Position numbers and translations under genes: made by a program. A stretch of 64,000 bases of DNA from Paracoccaceae bacterium (GTDB taxonomy: Bacteria > Pseudomonadota > Alphaproteobacteria > Rhodobacterales > Rhodobacteraceae). The notes under the pieces are model-generated. The model did no database searches, had not been told where the DNA came from, and worked only from the letters and a program-made list of their open reading frames with translations. The stretch spans positions 232,035-296,034 of the forward strand of contig JAHYIZ010000001.1 of NCBI GenBank assembly GCA_019429405.1, in the 5' to 3' direction. Shown piece by piece: positions 45,072 to 52,819 of this stretch. Positions within the stretch are counted from its first letter, which is position 1, and each line of letters begins with the position of its first letter.

Positions 45072-45458
45072 CTACCTGCGACCAAGGCCGCTGCGCAGAA
45101 CGCCGAGCGAGGTCTTGTAGATGGCAAGCGCGAGGTCGTGCTGACGCTTGACCTCAACCGCCTTCACCATCTCATCCTCAAGCGAAACCGAATTGCCGTT
45201 GGGCGACATGCTGCCGTTTTCGCTGCGCAGCGAAACCGTGGCACGCGCGTTGCCTTGGGCCGCCATATGTTCGGGTCGATTGGCGCGCATGGCCCCACCC
45301 GAGGTGGCAGCGTAGGTCTCGGCAAACGGGGCAACGTCCCGCGCGGCATAGCCGGGGGTGTCGGCGTTGGCGATGTTCTGCGAAATGGCGCTTTGGCGAA
45401 GCGCGGCATGCGAGGCCATCGCCTGTGCGATCTGCAGAATAGCAACTTTTTCAAACAT
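45072..45458 (-). CDS. flgB: Flagellar proximal rod protein FlgB
   Basis: Rod protein of 128 residues with VAILQIAQAMASHAALRQSAISQNIANADTPGYAARDVAPF and a conserved C-terminal KRQHDLALAIYKTSLGVLRSGLGR. ATG 45458 is chosen because GGAG precedes it and the family N-terminus starts there. It contains an 18-bp perfect palindrome (45218-45235), probably coincidental with coding. It opens the flgB-flgC-fliE-fliQ-flgF-flgG-flgA-flgH-fliL2 unit. Confidence 0.95.
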   Translation of the reverse strand: MFEKVAILQIAQAMASHAALRQSAISQNIANADTPGYAARDVAPFAETYAATSGGAMRANRPEHMAAQGNARATVSLRSENGSMSPNGNSVSLEDEMVKAVEVKRQHDLALAIYKTSLGVLRSGLGRR

Positions 45459-45479
45459 CGGGGTTTCTCCTCCGAGCCA

Positions 45480-45494
45480 TAAACCAAGGCTTAA
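45480..45494 (+). promoter_or_regulatory. CtrA-like box between flgB and fliI
   Basis: TAAA-CCAAGGC-TTAA matches TTAA-N7-TTAA at seven of eight positions and lies in the short divergent gap between flgB and fliI. A GANTC site (GAATC, 45499-45503) is five bases away. Confidence 0.5.
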
Positions 45495-45539
45495 GGGCGA
45501 ATCATTTAGAAAACGTTTCAAGAACATGGGGTGACCAGA

Positions 45540-46862
45540 ATGGCATTTTGCGAATTTGACCTGTTACGCGCCGAGATTGCGGGGCTGGGCTCGGCCCATC
45601 CGGTCGGTCGGGTGCGCGAGGTCAGCGGAGGCACCATTCTGGTCACGGGTCTGTCGACGCGTGCGGCATTGGGCGATCGGGTGACGCTCCATACCCAAGG
45701 TGCGCGGGTGCTTGGCGGCGAGGTGCTAGCCCTGCATGTGGGGCACGTCGCCGTTCTGGCAGATGGCGCGGCCGACGGCACCGCCATTGGCGACCGGGTG
45801 GAACTTGTCGGTCAGGCGGGTATTGCCCCGGACCCAAGCTGGATTGGCCGCATCATCGACCCGTTCGGTCACCCTCTTGACGGTCGCCCTATCCTTCGCG
45901 GTCGTGATGAGCGGGCGCTGCGCGCCAGCCCGCCGCCTGCGGCGCAGCGCCGCCGCCTCGGCGAACGGCTGGAAACCGGCACGCGTGCCTTCAACACCGT
46001 TTTGCCACTGGCTCGTGGTCAGCGCATCGGCCTGTTTTCAGGGTCCGGCGTCGGCAAGTCATCGCTTCTGGCCAAGCTTGCGCGTGGTGTCGCAGCCGAC
46101 GTTGTCGTCATCGCGCTGGTAGGGGAGCGCGGGCGAGAACTGCGCGAATTCGTTGAGGGGGTGCTCGGGCCCGAGGGTATGGCGCGCGCGGTTGTAGTGG
46201 CAGCGACCTCCGACCTGTCGCCGCTGGTGCGCCGCCGGTGCGCCTGGGCAGCGATGACCGTGGCCGAATATTTCCGCGATCGCGGCAATCATGTCCTCTA
46301 TCTCGCAGATTCGGTGACGCGTTTCGCCGAGGCGCACCGTGAGGTGGCGCTGGCCGGCGGTGAGCCGCCGAGCTTGCGCGGCTATCCGCCCTCGACAGCG
46401 CACCAGATCATGGCGCTGGGTGAACGCGCCGGGCCGGGGCTGGAAGGCTCTGGCGACATTACGGCCGTCTTCTCGGTTCTGGTCGCGGGCTCTGATATGG
46501 AAGAGCCGATTGCCGACATTCTGCGCGGGGTGCTTGATGGCCATGTCGTGCTAGATCGCGCCATCGCCGAGCGCGGCCGCTTTCCGGCGGTTGATCTGCT
46601 TCGGTCGGTCTCGCGGTCACTTCCTTGGGCAGCGTCGGCGCCTGAAAATGCACTTATTGCACAGGCCCGGCGGCTTCTCGGCGCCTATGACCGCGCTGAA
46701 ATGATGATACAGGCGGGGCTCTATTCCGAGGGCTCGGACCCGCAAATCGATGCCGCCCTGCGTGTCTGGGCCGCACTTGACGGGTTTCTGGCGGAAGATG
46801 AGCCGGGGACCGTCACCGAAAGTTTTGCGCGCCTGGCCGAGTGTCTCGCCCCTGCGGGCTAA
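45540..46862 (+). CDS. fliI: Flagellar export ATPase FliI
   Basis: Hexameric F1-like ATPase of about 440 residues that energises protein export. Walker A is GLFSGSGVGKSSLLAKLARGV (near 160), Walker B HVLYLADSVTRFAEAHREVAL (near 250), with GGEPPSLRGYPPS and SGDITAVFSVLVAGSDMEEPIAD characteristic of the family. ATG 45540 has GGGGTG six bases upstream; GTG 45531 is an alternative start. Its stop overlaps that of the convergent DUF1217 gene (CTAA). Confidence 0.96.
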   Translation: MAFCEFDLLRAEIAGLGSAHPVGRVREVSGGTILVTGLSTRAALGDRVTLHTQGARVLGGEVLALHVGHVAVLADGAADGTAIGDRVELVGQAGIAPDPSWIGRIIDPFGHPLDGRPILRGRDERALRASPPPAAQRRRLGERLETGTRAFNTVLPLARGQRIGLFSGSGVGKSSLLAKLARGVAADVVVIALVGERGRELREFVEGVLGPEGMARAVVVAATSDLSPLVRRRCAWAAMTVAEYFRDRGNHVLYLADSVTRFAEAHREVALAGGEPPSLRGYPPSTAHQIMALGERAGPGLEGSGDITAVFSVLVAGSDMEEPIADILRGVLDGHVVLDRAIAERGRFPAVDLLRSVSRSLPWAASAPENALIAQARRLLGAYDRAEMMIQAGLYSEGSDPQIDAALRVWAALDGFLAEDEPGTVTESFARLAECLAPAG

Positions 46863-47680
46863 AGGCGCAGCGATAGCGCGCTCGGCGCGGATGCCGCCGA
46901 TTGCAGCAACTGGAGCGCGGCCGCCTGTGGTGTAGCGGAGCTGCCCAGGGACTGCGCGCGCAGCAGATAAATCTTCACCAACTTTTCCACGTTTGCAGGG
47001 TCGGCAAAGACCTTTGGGTCCGAGCTGCCGAACATCGCCGCAGACTTGCGACGCAGGTTTGAAACTTGGGCGTCTACGTTCGACGCGCTGAAACTCGTCG
47101 GCAGGCCAAAGGCCGTCCGCACCACCTCGGCAAGCGGCTTGGAGCCGATGATGGAATACCATTTGGTCATTTCGCTGCTGGTATTCGCGGCGAGCTTTGG
47201 CAGTTCGCGCTCGGCGTTCAGCGCCAGTCGCATGCTGTTGTCGGCCTCGCCGACGGCGGCCTCGAACTGGCGCTGGCTGTAGGCGGCAAGAATTTCGTCG
47301 GGGAAGTCCGATAGCACCGTGCGCGGAACGGAATAGTCCCCAAAACCGAAGGCGCGTGAAAACTCGGCGTAGCTCTTGTTAGAAAGCTTGTTGGCAAAAT
47401 CGGATGTGTCGAGCGTGCCTTCCTCAAGCACTTTGCGAATGAAGAAGCGGCTGTCGATGTCGCTCTCGAGACCGAAGGCTCCGAGCGCGACCTTCAGCAG
47501 GCGCCGATCCGCCACCATGTCTTCGGCAGTCTTGATGCTGCCGATCTTCTCGCGAAAATAGGTTTCATCGCGCTTTTGGGGCGCAGAGGCGGCAAAGGCC
47601 GCCTGCTGCGCTTGGATGCTCCGGCCAAGGAACTTCCAACCGGCATATCCGGCGAAGGGGATGACCGGCGAAAAGCTCAT
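46859..47680 (-). CDS. DUF1217 flagellar-locus protein
   Basis: Protein of 273 residues, largely helical (for example DMVADRRLLKVALGAFGLESDIDSRFFIRKVLEEGTLDTSDFANKLSNKSYAEFSRAFGFGDY). Such DUF1217 proteins occur next to flbT in Rhodobacterales flagellar clusters; the function is not known. It overlaps flbT by four bases and shares CTAA stop overlap with fliI, so it is the last gene of the flaF-flbT-DUF1217 unit. Confidence 0.8.
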   Translation of the reverse strand: MSFSPVIPFAGYAGWKFLGRSIQAQQAAFAASAPQKRDETYFREKIGSIKTAEDMVADRRLLKVALGAFGLESDIDSRFFIRKVLEEGTLDTSDFANKLSNKSYAEFSRAFGFGDYSVPRTVLSDFPDEILAAYSQRQFEAAVGEADNSMRLALNAERELPKLAANTSSEMTKWYSIIGSKPLAEVVRTAFGLPTSFSASNVDAQVSNLRRKSAAMFGSSDPKVFADPANVEKLVKIYLLRAQSLGSSATPQAAALQLLQSAASAPSALSLRL

Positions 47681-48084
47681 GCGTGGCCCGCGGCGGCCAT
47701 CAACCGCTCTTCACGGGGCAAAAGGCTGCGCAGCGCCTTGAGCGCCTGGTAGTGCTGGTTATCGAGCACCGCGGCCGTGGCGAGTGTGAGTTGTGCGCGG
47801 CTGTCGTGGTCGGTCAGCACCTGGCTGAGTTGTTCGATTCCACGCAAAAGCTGCATATGCGCCTCGTCGGAAGCGGCATCCCCGGAGAGTACGAGTTGCG
47901 CGATGTAGCAGACGCGCCGGACCGGCGTGTTGACCTCCTCGGGGTGGATCGCGTCGCGCAAGCGCAGGATATGGGCGTTGGGTGTCATGATGGCGAGACG
48001 CGACCTGCGGTCGCCGTTTTCGATTACCGCCCCATTGATCAACACGCGCTCCTTTGGTGCGAGTTTGAGCACAAGGCCAGTCAT
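47677..48084 (-). CDS. flbT: Flagellin translational repressor FlbT
   Basis: Protein of 135 residues. In Caulobacter FlbT binds the 5' leader of flagellin mRNA and promotes its decay when the hook is incomplete. FlbT features are LKLAPKERVLINGAVIENGDRRSRLAIMTPNAHILRLRDAIHPEEVNTPVRRVCYIAQLVLSGD. It overlaps flaF and the DUF1217 gene by four bases each. The flagellin leader in this window contains a hairpin that could be its target. Confidence 0.93.
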   Translation of the reverse strand: MTGLVLKLAPKERVLINGAVIENGDRRSRLAIMTPNAHILRLRDAIHPEEVNTPVRRVCYIAQLVLSGDAASDEAHMQLLRGIEQLSQVLTDHDSRAQLTLATAAVLDNQHYQALKALRSLLPREERLMAAAGHA

Positions 48085-48458
48085 GCCGCTTCCCCCCCCT
48101 GCCGGAGGCCACGCATGATCGCCGTGTTGATGTCGACCAGAACTTCAGCTCCCGAGCTGCCCGCCAGCACCTTCCGCGTGTGCTGGGAGGTGAACTCGGC
48201 AAGGTAGAAGATGCGCGCGCGCAAGGGCGCGGGAAGTTGGTTGCCGGGGTCGGCAACGTCAGCGGCAAGCGTTGTCCAGAGTCTGCGGTTCTCGTGCAGC
48301 GCGCGGGCAAGCGTGCTGAAACCCGCTTCGCCAAGTGCCATGGCGGCCTTGAGCCGGTGCGTGATGCGGGCAAATAGCTCGTATTCGTTTCCACGCGCGG
48401 TGCGGGTCGGCTGACCGGGTGCGGAATAGGCCGTTTTGGCCAGGGTTGTCGCGTTCAC
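48081..48458 (-). CDS. flaF: Flagellar biosynthesis regulator FlaF
   Basis: Protein of 125 residues needed for flagellin synthesis and export in alphaproteobacteria, antagonistic to FlbT. Family features are ARGNEYELFARITHRLKAAMALGEAGFSTLARALHENRRLWTTLAADVADPGNQLPAPLRARIFYLAEFTSQHTRKVL. Near the 3' end an eight-G run (48092-48099 on the + strand as C) also serves as the G-rich sequence in front of flbT. Confidence 0.93.
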   Translation of the reverse strand: MNATTLAKTAYSAPGQPTRTARGNEYELFARITHRLKAAMALGEAGFSTLARALHENRRLWTTLAADVADPGNQLPAPLRARIFYLAEFTSQHTRKVLAGSSGAEVLVDINTAIMRGLRQGGEAA

Positions 48459-48516
48459 AGGAAGTCCTTCCAGCGGATTGGTGCGTCAGATCACGGCTTT
48501 GCCGCGTGCGGGGTTG

Positions 48517-48538
48517 GGGGCGCCACTTTGGGCGCCCC
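48517..48538 (-). terminator. Hairpin after the flagellin gene
   Basis: An 8-bp perfect stem GGGGCGCC/GGCGCCCC with a 6-nt loop lies nine bases after the flagellin stop on the minus strand. There is no T-tract; it may stabilise the flagellin mRNA 3' end or act with Rho. Confidence 0.55.
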
Positions 48539-48546
48539 TGCTTGGG

Positions 48547-49767
48547 TCAACGGAATAGCGCCAGGATGTTCTGCGGTTGCTGGTTGGCAATCGACAACGC
48601 CTGAATGCCGAGCTGCTGCTGCGTTTGCAGCGCTTGCAGCCGGGCCGAGGCCTCTTCCATGTCGGCGTCGACCAGTGCGCCGATCCCGGCCCGCATCGAG
48701 TCGGACAAGTTCGAGATGAATTCTGCCTGAATCCCGATGCGGCCTTCGACCGAACCAAAGGAAGCCGCCGCGTCAACCGCAGTACCAATCAGTGTTTCGA
48801 TCGTGCCAAGAGCTGTGGCCGCGTTGGCGCCGCTCGAAACGTCGATGCTGGCGAGCGCGCCAAGACCGCCAGAGGAGGCATTGGAATACTGGCCGCTGAT
48901 CGAAAGGTCGGCCGTGCCGGCGTTGGTAAAGACCAGTTGGCCCGCGTTGGCGCTGTCGTAATCTACCGTCAGCCCACTGATTCCCAGCGCATCAATCGAG
49001 TTCTTCATGCCCACCGCGATCAGGTCGGCGACCGTGTTGTTGCCACTGCCCACATCATTGGCCGAAACCGTATAGGATGCGGTCTTGTCACCGATGCGCA
49101 TGGTGATCTTGTCGCCGGCGGCCCAGGCATTGGCGCCATCGGCAATGGTGATATCATCCGAACCGCCGCCCTGATCGAGCGCCAGAACAAAGGTATCGGC
49201 GTCAGTCGAAATCGTACCCCCGGTCGAAGCCGAGAAGACGTCGTTGGTCACATAGCTGCCGGTGGAAAGGTTCTGTGCGGTAACTGTGATTGAGGAAGCG
49301 GTTACGGTGCCCGACGAATTGCGATCCAGCGAGGCGAGGATGTCGGCGCTTGAAATAACGCCATCGACCAGGTTCAGGCCGTTGAACTGCGCCGCACCAA
49401 CCACCGAGGTGATCTGCTTGACCAGCGCATCAACGTCAGTTTGCAGTTTGCCGCGGTCAACGTTGTCTTCCTGTGCCGCGACGATCTTGCCCTTCATCGC
49501 AGTCAGAAGATCGGTGATGGTTTCCGAGGCCTTGCGGGCAACAGCAACGGTCGATTCGCCCAGCGCGAGGCTGTCAGAAATTCCTTTGAAGCCTTGCACA
49601 TCCGACTCCATGACTTTGGAGATTGCCCAGACGGCGGCGTTATCCTTGGCGGAGGCCACCGATTTGCCGGTCGAGATTTCGGCCTGGGTCTTGGCAAGGC
49701 CCGAGTTGATACCCTTCAGGGTTTGCAGCGCAACCATGGCGCTGGTGTTCGTCAGAATGCTTGACAT
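48547..49767 (-). CDS. fliC: Flagellin
   Basis: Filament protein of 406 residues, the only flagellin gene in the window. Conserved D0/D1 ends are SSILTNTSAMVALQTLKGINSGLAKTQAEISTGKSVASAKDNAAVWAISKVMESDVQGFKGISDSLALGESTVAVARKASETITDLL and, at the C-terminus, GIQAEFISNLSDSMRAGIGALVDADMEEASARLQALQTQQQLGIQALSIANQQPQNILALFR. A variable Ser/Thr/Ala/Gly-rich domain of about 190 residues lies between. An AAAGGA ribosome site precedes ATG 49767, and the leader carries a small hairpin. Confidence 0.97.
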   Translation of the reverse strand: MSSILTNTSAMVALQTLKGINSGLAKTQAEISTGKSVASAKDNAAVWAISKVMESDVQGFKGISDSLALGESTVAVARKASETITDLLTAMKGKIVAAQEDNVDRGKLQTDVDALVKQITSVVGAAQFNGLNLVDGVISSADILASLDRNSSGTVTASSITVTAQNLSTGSYVTNDVFSASTGGTISTDADTFVLALDQGGGSDDITIADGANAWAAGDKITMRIGDKTASYTVSANDVGSGNNTVADLIAVGMKNSIDALGISGLTVDYDSANAGQLVFTNAGTADLSISGQYSNASSGGLGALASIDVSSGANAATALGTIETLIGTAVDAAASFGSVEGRIGIQAEFISNLSDSMRAGIGALVDADMEEASARLQALQTQQQLGIQALSIANQQPQNILALFR

Positions 49768-49785
49768 GACATGTCCTTTAAAGTC

Positions 49786-49798
49786 GGCGCTTTGCGCC
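49786..49798. promoter_or_regulatory. Hairpin in the flagellin mRNA leader
   Basis: GGCGC-TTT-GCGCC forms a 5-bp stem that lies 19 nt upstream of the flagellin ATG and just upstream of the AAAGGA ribosome site. A second dyad, GCCCC...GGGGC around GATC, is at 49810-49825. By analogy with Caulobacter this leader is a candidate target of FlbT, which is encoded downstream. Confidence 0.4.
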
Positions 49799-49914
49799 GG
49801 GTTACACTAGCCCCGGATCTGGGGCACTCTTGGCTTTCTGACCGGTGCGGATCTGGGCTTTGCCCATGCGCCGCGCCATCCTTCGGGATGTGCAGCGAAC
49901 TTGCGCCGCAAGTT

Positions 49915-49929
49915 CTAAGAACTCGCTAA
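49915..49929 (-). promoter_or_regulatory. Weak CtrA-like repeat upstream of the flagellin gene
   Basis: CTAA-GAACTCG-CTAA on the + strand is TTAG-N7-TTAG on the flagellin strand, two mismatches from TTAA-N7-TTAA with the exact 7-bp spacing. It is about 150 bp upstream of the flagellin start in the gap (49768-49978) between fliC and the FlgN-like gene; the rest of the gap shows nothing else certain. Confidence 0.3.
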
Positions 49930-49978
49930 GCCAAGCATGCAAAATGGCCGATATTCGACAAGATTTTCATCAAACCCT

Positions 49979-50320
49979 TCACGCGCGACGCTCAATGTTG
50001 GGGCCGCCCGAGGCAACGGTGCGTGCCCGGCCAAGCGCGTCATAGCTGCTCAGACTGCGGCTTGCGCGTGTGATCAGATCAAGGCGGCGCTGCGCCGCGC
50101 GCACGCCCTTGAGCGCGGCGGCAAGCAGACGCTGGTTGCTGAGCGCGCGGGCACGAAGCCGCTCCAATGCCTCTGCCGGGGCGCCGGCGAGGCCCTTTGC
50201 CAGCTCTTCCTTTCGGGTGGCAAGGTCGGTCAGCGCCGAAAATGACCCGGCGCGGATTGCATGGCCCTCCAGATCGAACAGGCGTTCAAGCAACTCGACT
50301 GTCTTGAGAGTGTCATTCAT
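49979..50320 (-). CDS. Small helical FlgN-like protein of the flagellar locus
   Basis: Protein of 113 residues, predicted mostly helical (MNDTLKTVELLERLFDLEGHAIRAGSFSALTDLATRKEELAKGLAGAPAEALERLRARALSNQRLLAAALKGVRAAQRRLDLI). Length, helical pattern and position next to flagellar assembly genes resemble FlgN-type export chaperones for hook-filament junction proteins; I have no motif proof. ATG 50320 overlaps the FlgJ-like gene by eight bases, so they are co-translated. Confidence 0.55.
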   Translation of the reverse strand: MNDTLKTVELLERLFDLEGHAIRAGSFSALTDLATRKEELAKGLAGAPAEALERLRARALSNQRLLAAALKGVRAAQRRLDLITRASRSLSSYDALGRARTVASGGPNIERRA

Positions 50321-50603
50321 CGCGCGCGCCCCGCGCCATCGCGGTAAACATCGCCTCAGCAAGGCCGATACCGCCCGCGCGCGCCATCTGGCCCGCTTGC
50401 TCTTGCCGCAAGAACGAGCCGAACTGCTCCTCACCCACGCCACCGCCAAAACTCTCACTTGCCGCCCCCAAACCTGCGCCCTCCAGCATTTCTGCAAGAA
50501 ACACCGCCTCCAGCTCGGTCAGGACCTTGTGAAGCGCCGCGTTGCGCGAGGGCGCGGGCGATTCGACACGAAGTGCGGCGGAAACAGGCGAAAGCTCGGG
50601 CAT
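50313..50603 (-). CDS. Rod-binding FlgJ N-terminal-type protein
   Basis: Protein of 96 residues with the rod-binding domain pattern of FlgJ: ALHKVLTELEAVFLAEMLEGAGLG ... FGGGVGEEQFGSFLRQEQAGQMARAGGIGLAEAMFTAM. It lacks the muramidase domain of enterobacterial FlgJ, whose role may be taken by the lytic transglycosylase at 35843. ATG 50603 has GGAGG upstream. It is divergent from fliK. Confidence 0.8.
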   Translation of the reverse strand: MPELSPVSAALRVESPAPSRNAALHKVLTELEAVFLAEMLEGAGLGAASESFGGGVGEEQFGSFLRQEQAGQMARAGGIGLAEAMFTAMARGARDE

Positions 50604-50650
50604 CGGAAACCTCCAAATTGGGCGATTTTGGTGAATATGGACAGAAACCG

Positions 50651-50665
50651 GTAAAGAAGCGGTAA
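50651..50665 (+). promoter_or_regulatory. Weak CtrA-like repeat upstream of fliK
   Basis: GTAA-AGAAGCG-GTAA, part of a direct repeat CGGTAA-N5-CGGTAA, lies in the divergent gap between the FlgJ-like gene and fliK, 50 bp before the fliK start. It has the 7-bp spacing of CtrA sites but two mismatches. Confidence 0.3.
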
Positions 50666-50714
50666 CCTCCTGCTGGCATGGTCGCGGCATCAACGGCAGA
50701 AGGTCGTGCAGATC

Positions 50715-52808
50715 ATGGACGCGCTTGCAGCAAGCGATTTTTACGCAGCGGTGCCACAGGCGCCCGGTACGGCCACGGATGCCAACCTGAACGCTGATGG
50801 CGCGTTTTCCTCGCTGTTCTCAAAACTCGAGCACGACGGCGCGCAGGTGCCAGCGCCTGCGCCGATCAATGCCGACGCTCCCCAAGGGGTGCAGCCGCGA
50901 TTGGCGCAATGGCTTCAAGGCGAATCGGGCAAGGCTGGTATTGCCGCTGCGCTTGCGCCGCCCATGACTGCCGCCATGCACCCGGAAAGCCCCGCACTGC
51001 GGTTTGCCGCTGTGGCGCGGCTTTGGCCACCCGGTGGCGCCGGGGTATTGCCAGATCAGCCCGCAAAAACTGACCCTGCCGCGCCCGCCCCCGCAGAGCA
51101 GGAGGGTGATTCCGGGCCTACAGACCCGCGATCTGGCACATCAGCTCCCGAAATGCTCGCGGTCGTAGCCCCGCAATGGGCCAGCACCCTGCCTCGAGGC
51201 GCACAGGCTGCGGTCGATACCGCATCGCGCTATTCGCACGGCATCGGCGCGCTTGATGGCCTGCTCCCCAGGCTTGCCCCTGCCAGCCCGTTTACTGGCG
51301 CCGAATTCGCACCAAGCCCGGCGTCGGGCCCCGGCAGCGCCGCGATTGAACGCCTCGCGGCGGCAATGAACCGGCCCGTTGCCGCAGACCAACCCGCCAG
51401 CCTAGCCACACCGCCTGTCCAGGCTGGGCCGGTCGTGGCAAATACCTTTGGCCTGTCGTCGCTGCGCCTTTCCGCGATGGCCGCCGAAGCGGGGGCGTTC
51501 GGCGCAGCCGAGCACGATCTGGCGCCCGCCGTGGCCACAACCATGCGCTCGGATACAGCACCGGATGGCATACCCGCGCGCGGCCTTGGCGACGATTCGC
51601 AGCGGCTTGCGAGCAGCGGCCCAAGCACCGCCGCGGCGGCGCCGCCCACCGTCGATGCACCGCGCGAAGAACGGGCGGCGCGAGCACCAGAACACGCCGC
51701 CAGCCAAGCAGAATGGCAGTTGCTGCCGGCAGGCCCGCAGTGGCATCCGCCCGGCAGCGCTGCTGGTGCGCCTTCGGCACCCGCGCAAACAGAGCAACCG
51801 GCGCAACCGCCCCTGCCCGCAACGGATGCGGAAGCGCCCTTGAGCGCGGCGCGGTTTTCGCTAGCCGACATTTCGGCCCGGCGTGGCGAAGACGCGCTTC
51901 ACCTGCGTGTTTCCCTTGGGGCTATCGCACCCTCAGCGCAACCATCCGGGCGTTCCGCCGGGTTGGCGCTGACATCCGGCGAAAGCCCCCCCGCAGGGCA
52001 GTCCGTATCAGACTCTGCCATGCGCGACCCAACACCTGTTTCTGTGCACAACCCGACCGGGTCTGCGCCACCTTTGGATGCACCATCAACCCGAATGGGC
52101 ATTGTTGAACCCGCGCAGGTCCCTTCGGCCACGGCGCCTTCACCCGGTCCGTCCGCCGCGCCCCGGTCCGCCGCACCCGAAACAGGCGACGCCACCGCCG
52201 AGCACCCACGCAGCTCGCCACTTCGCGCCCCGGCAGCGCAGCCAGACCTCGCGGCCGGCGCGGTGCCGGCGCCAGGTGCGGCACCAGACCTCGAGGTGAT
52301 CGCCCCTGGGTCAGGCGACGCGCCTTTTGCGCAAGTCACGCAACCCGCCGCCAGCGACCGCGCCACAACGGCACCCTCTGCGCCGCCCGGCCACAGTGCA
52401 GAAACCGCCGCCTCGGTGCTCAGGCAAGTCTCCGATGTGGTCACGCGCCTGCCCGATCGCCCGGTAGAGTTAACCTTGGCGCCCGAAGAACTCGGGCGCG
52501 TCCGTCTTACGCTTACCACGACAGAGCATGGCGTTTCCGTTTCGGTGCTGGCCGAACGGTCCGAAACGCTGGAGCTTATCCGACGCAACATTGACCACCT
52601 CGCCCGCGATCTGCGCGAACTGGGCTACTCCAGCATTGCCTTCAATTTTGGCGACCGCCCACAGCATGGTCCGCCCGGCGCACATTCGCAACTGCCCGAA
52701 GCCGAGGCTGAAGTGATGCACCCTACCGCCCCGGTCGTCTCGGGCAGCGCGCAAACTTCGCATTGGCCAACCGCGCAACAGGCGGGCGGTCTTGACCTCC
52801 GGCTCTGA
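50715..52808 (+). CDS. fliK: Flagellar hook-length control protein FliK
   Basis: Secreted molecular ruler of about 697 residues that stops hook growth and triggers the FlhB switch. The N-terminal 550 residues are Pro/Ala-rich and low complexity, as usual; the C-terminal domain is VELTLAPEELGRVRLTLTTTEHGVSVSVLAERSETLELIRRNIDHLARDLRELGYSSIAFNFGD. ATG 50715 fits better than GTG 50706 to the AGAAGG site. flgD follows after 11 bases. Confidence 0.9.
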   Translation: MDALAASDFYAAVPQAPGTATDANLNADGAFSSLFSKLEHDGAQVPAPAPINADAPQGVQPRLAQWLQGESGKAGIAAALAPPMTAAMHPESPALRFAAVARLWPPGGAGVLPDQPAKTDPAAPAPAEQEGDSGPTDPRSGTSAPEMLAVVAPQWASTLPRGAQAAVDTASRYSHGIGALDGLLPRLAPASPFTGAEFAPSPASGPGSAAIERLAAAMNRPVAADQPASLATPPVQAGPVVANTFGLSSLRLSAMAAEAGAFGAAEHDLAPAVATTMRSDTAPDGIPARGLGDDSQRLASSGPSTAAAAPPTVDAPREERAARAPEHAASQAEWQLLPAGPQWHPPGSAAGAPSAPAQTEQPAQPPLPATDAEAPLSAARFSLADISARRGEDALHLRVSLGAIAPSAQPSGRSAGLALTSGESPPAGQSVSDSAMRDPTPVSVHNPTGSAPPLDAPSTRMGIVEPAQVPSATAPSPGPSAAPRSAAPETGDATAEHPRSSPLRAPAAQPDLAAGAVPAPGAAPDLEVIAPGSGDAPFAQVTQPAASDRATTAPSAPPGHSAETAASVLRQVSDVVTRLPDRPVELTLAPEELGRVRLTLTTTEHGVSVSVLAERSETLELIRRNIDHLARDLRELGYSSIAFNFGDRPQHGPPGAHSQLPEAEAEVMHPTAPVVSGSAQTSHWPTAQQAGGLDLRL

Positions 52809-52819
52809 AAGGAAACCCC

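Noticed and set aside
50670-50695. Sigma-54 promoter before fliK
   Set aside because: TGGCAT is present but the -12 element does not match TTGC.
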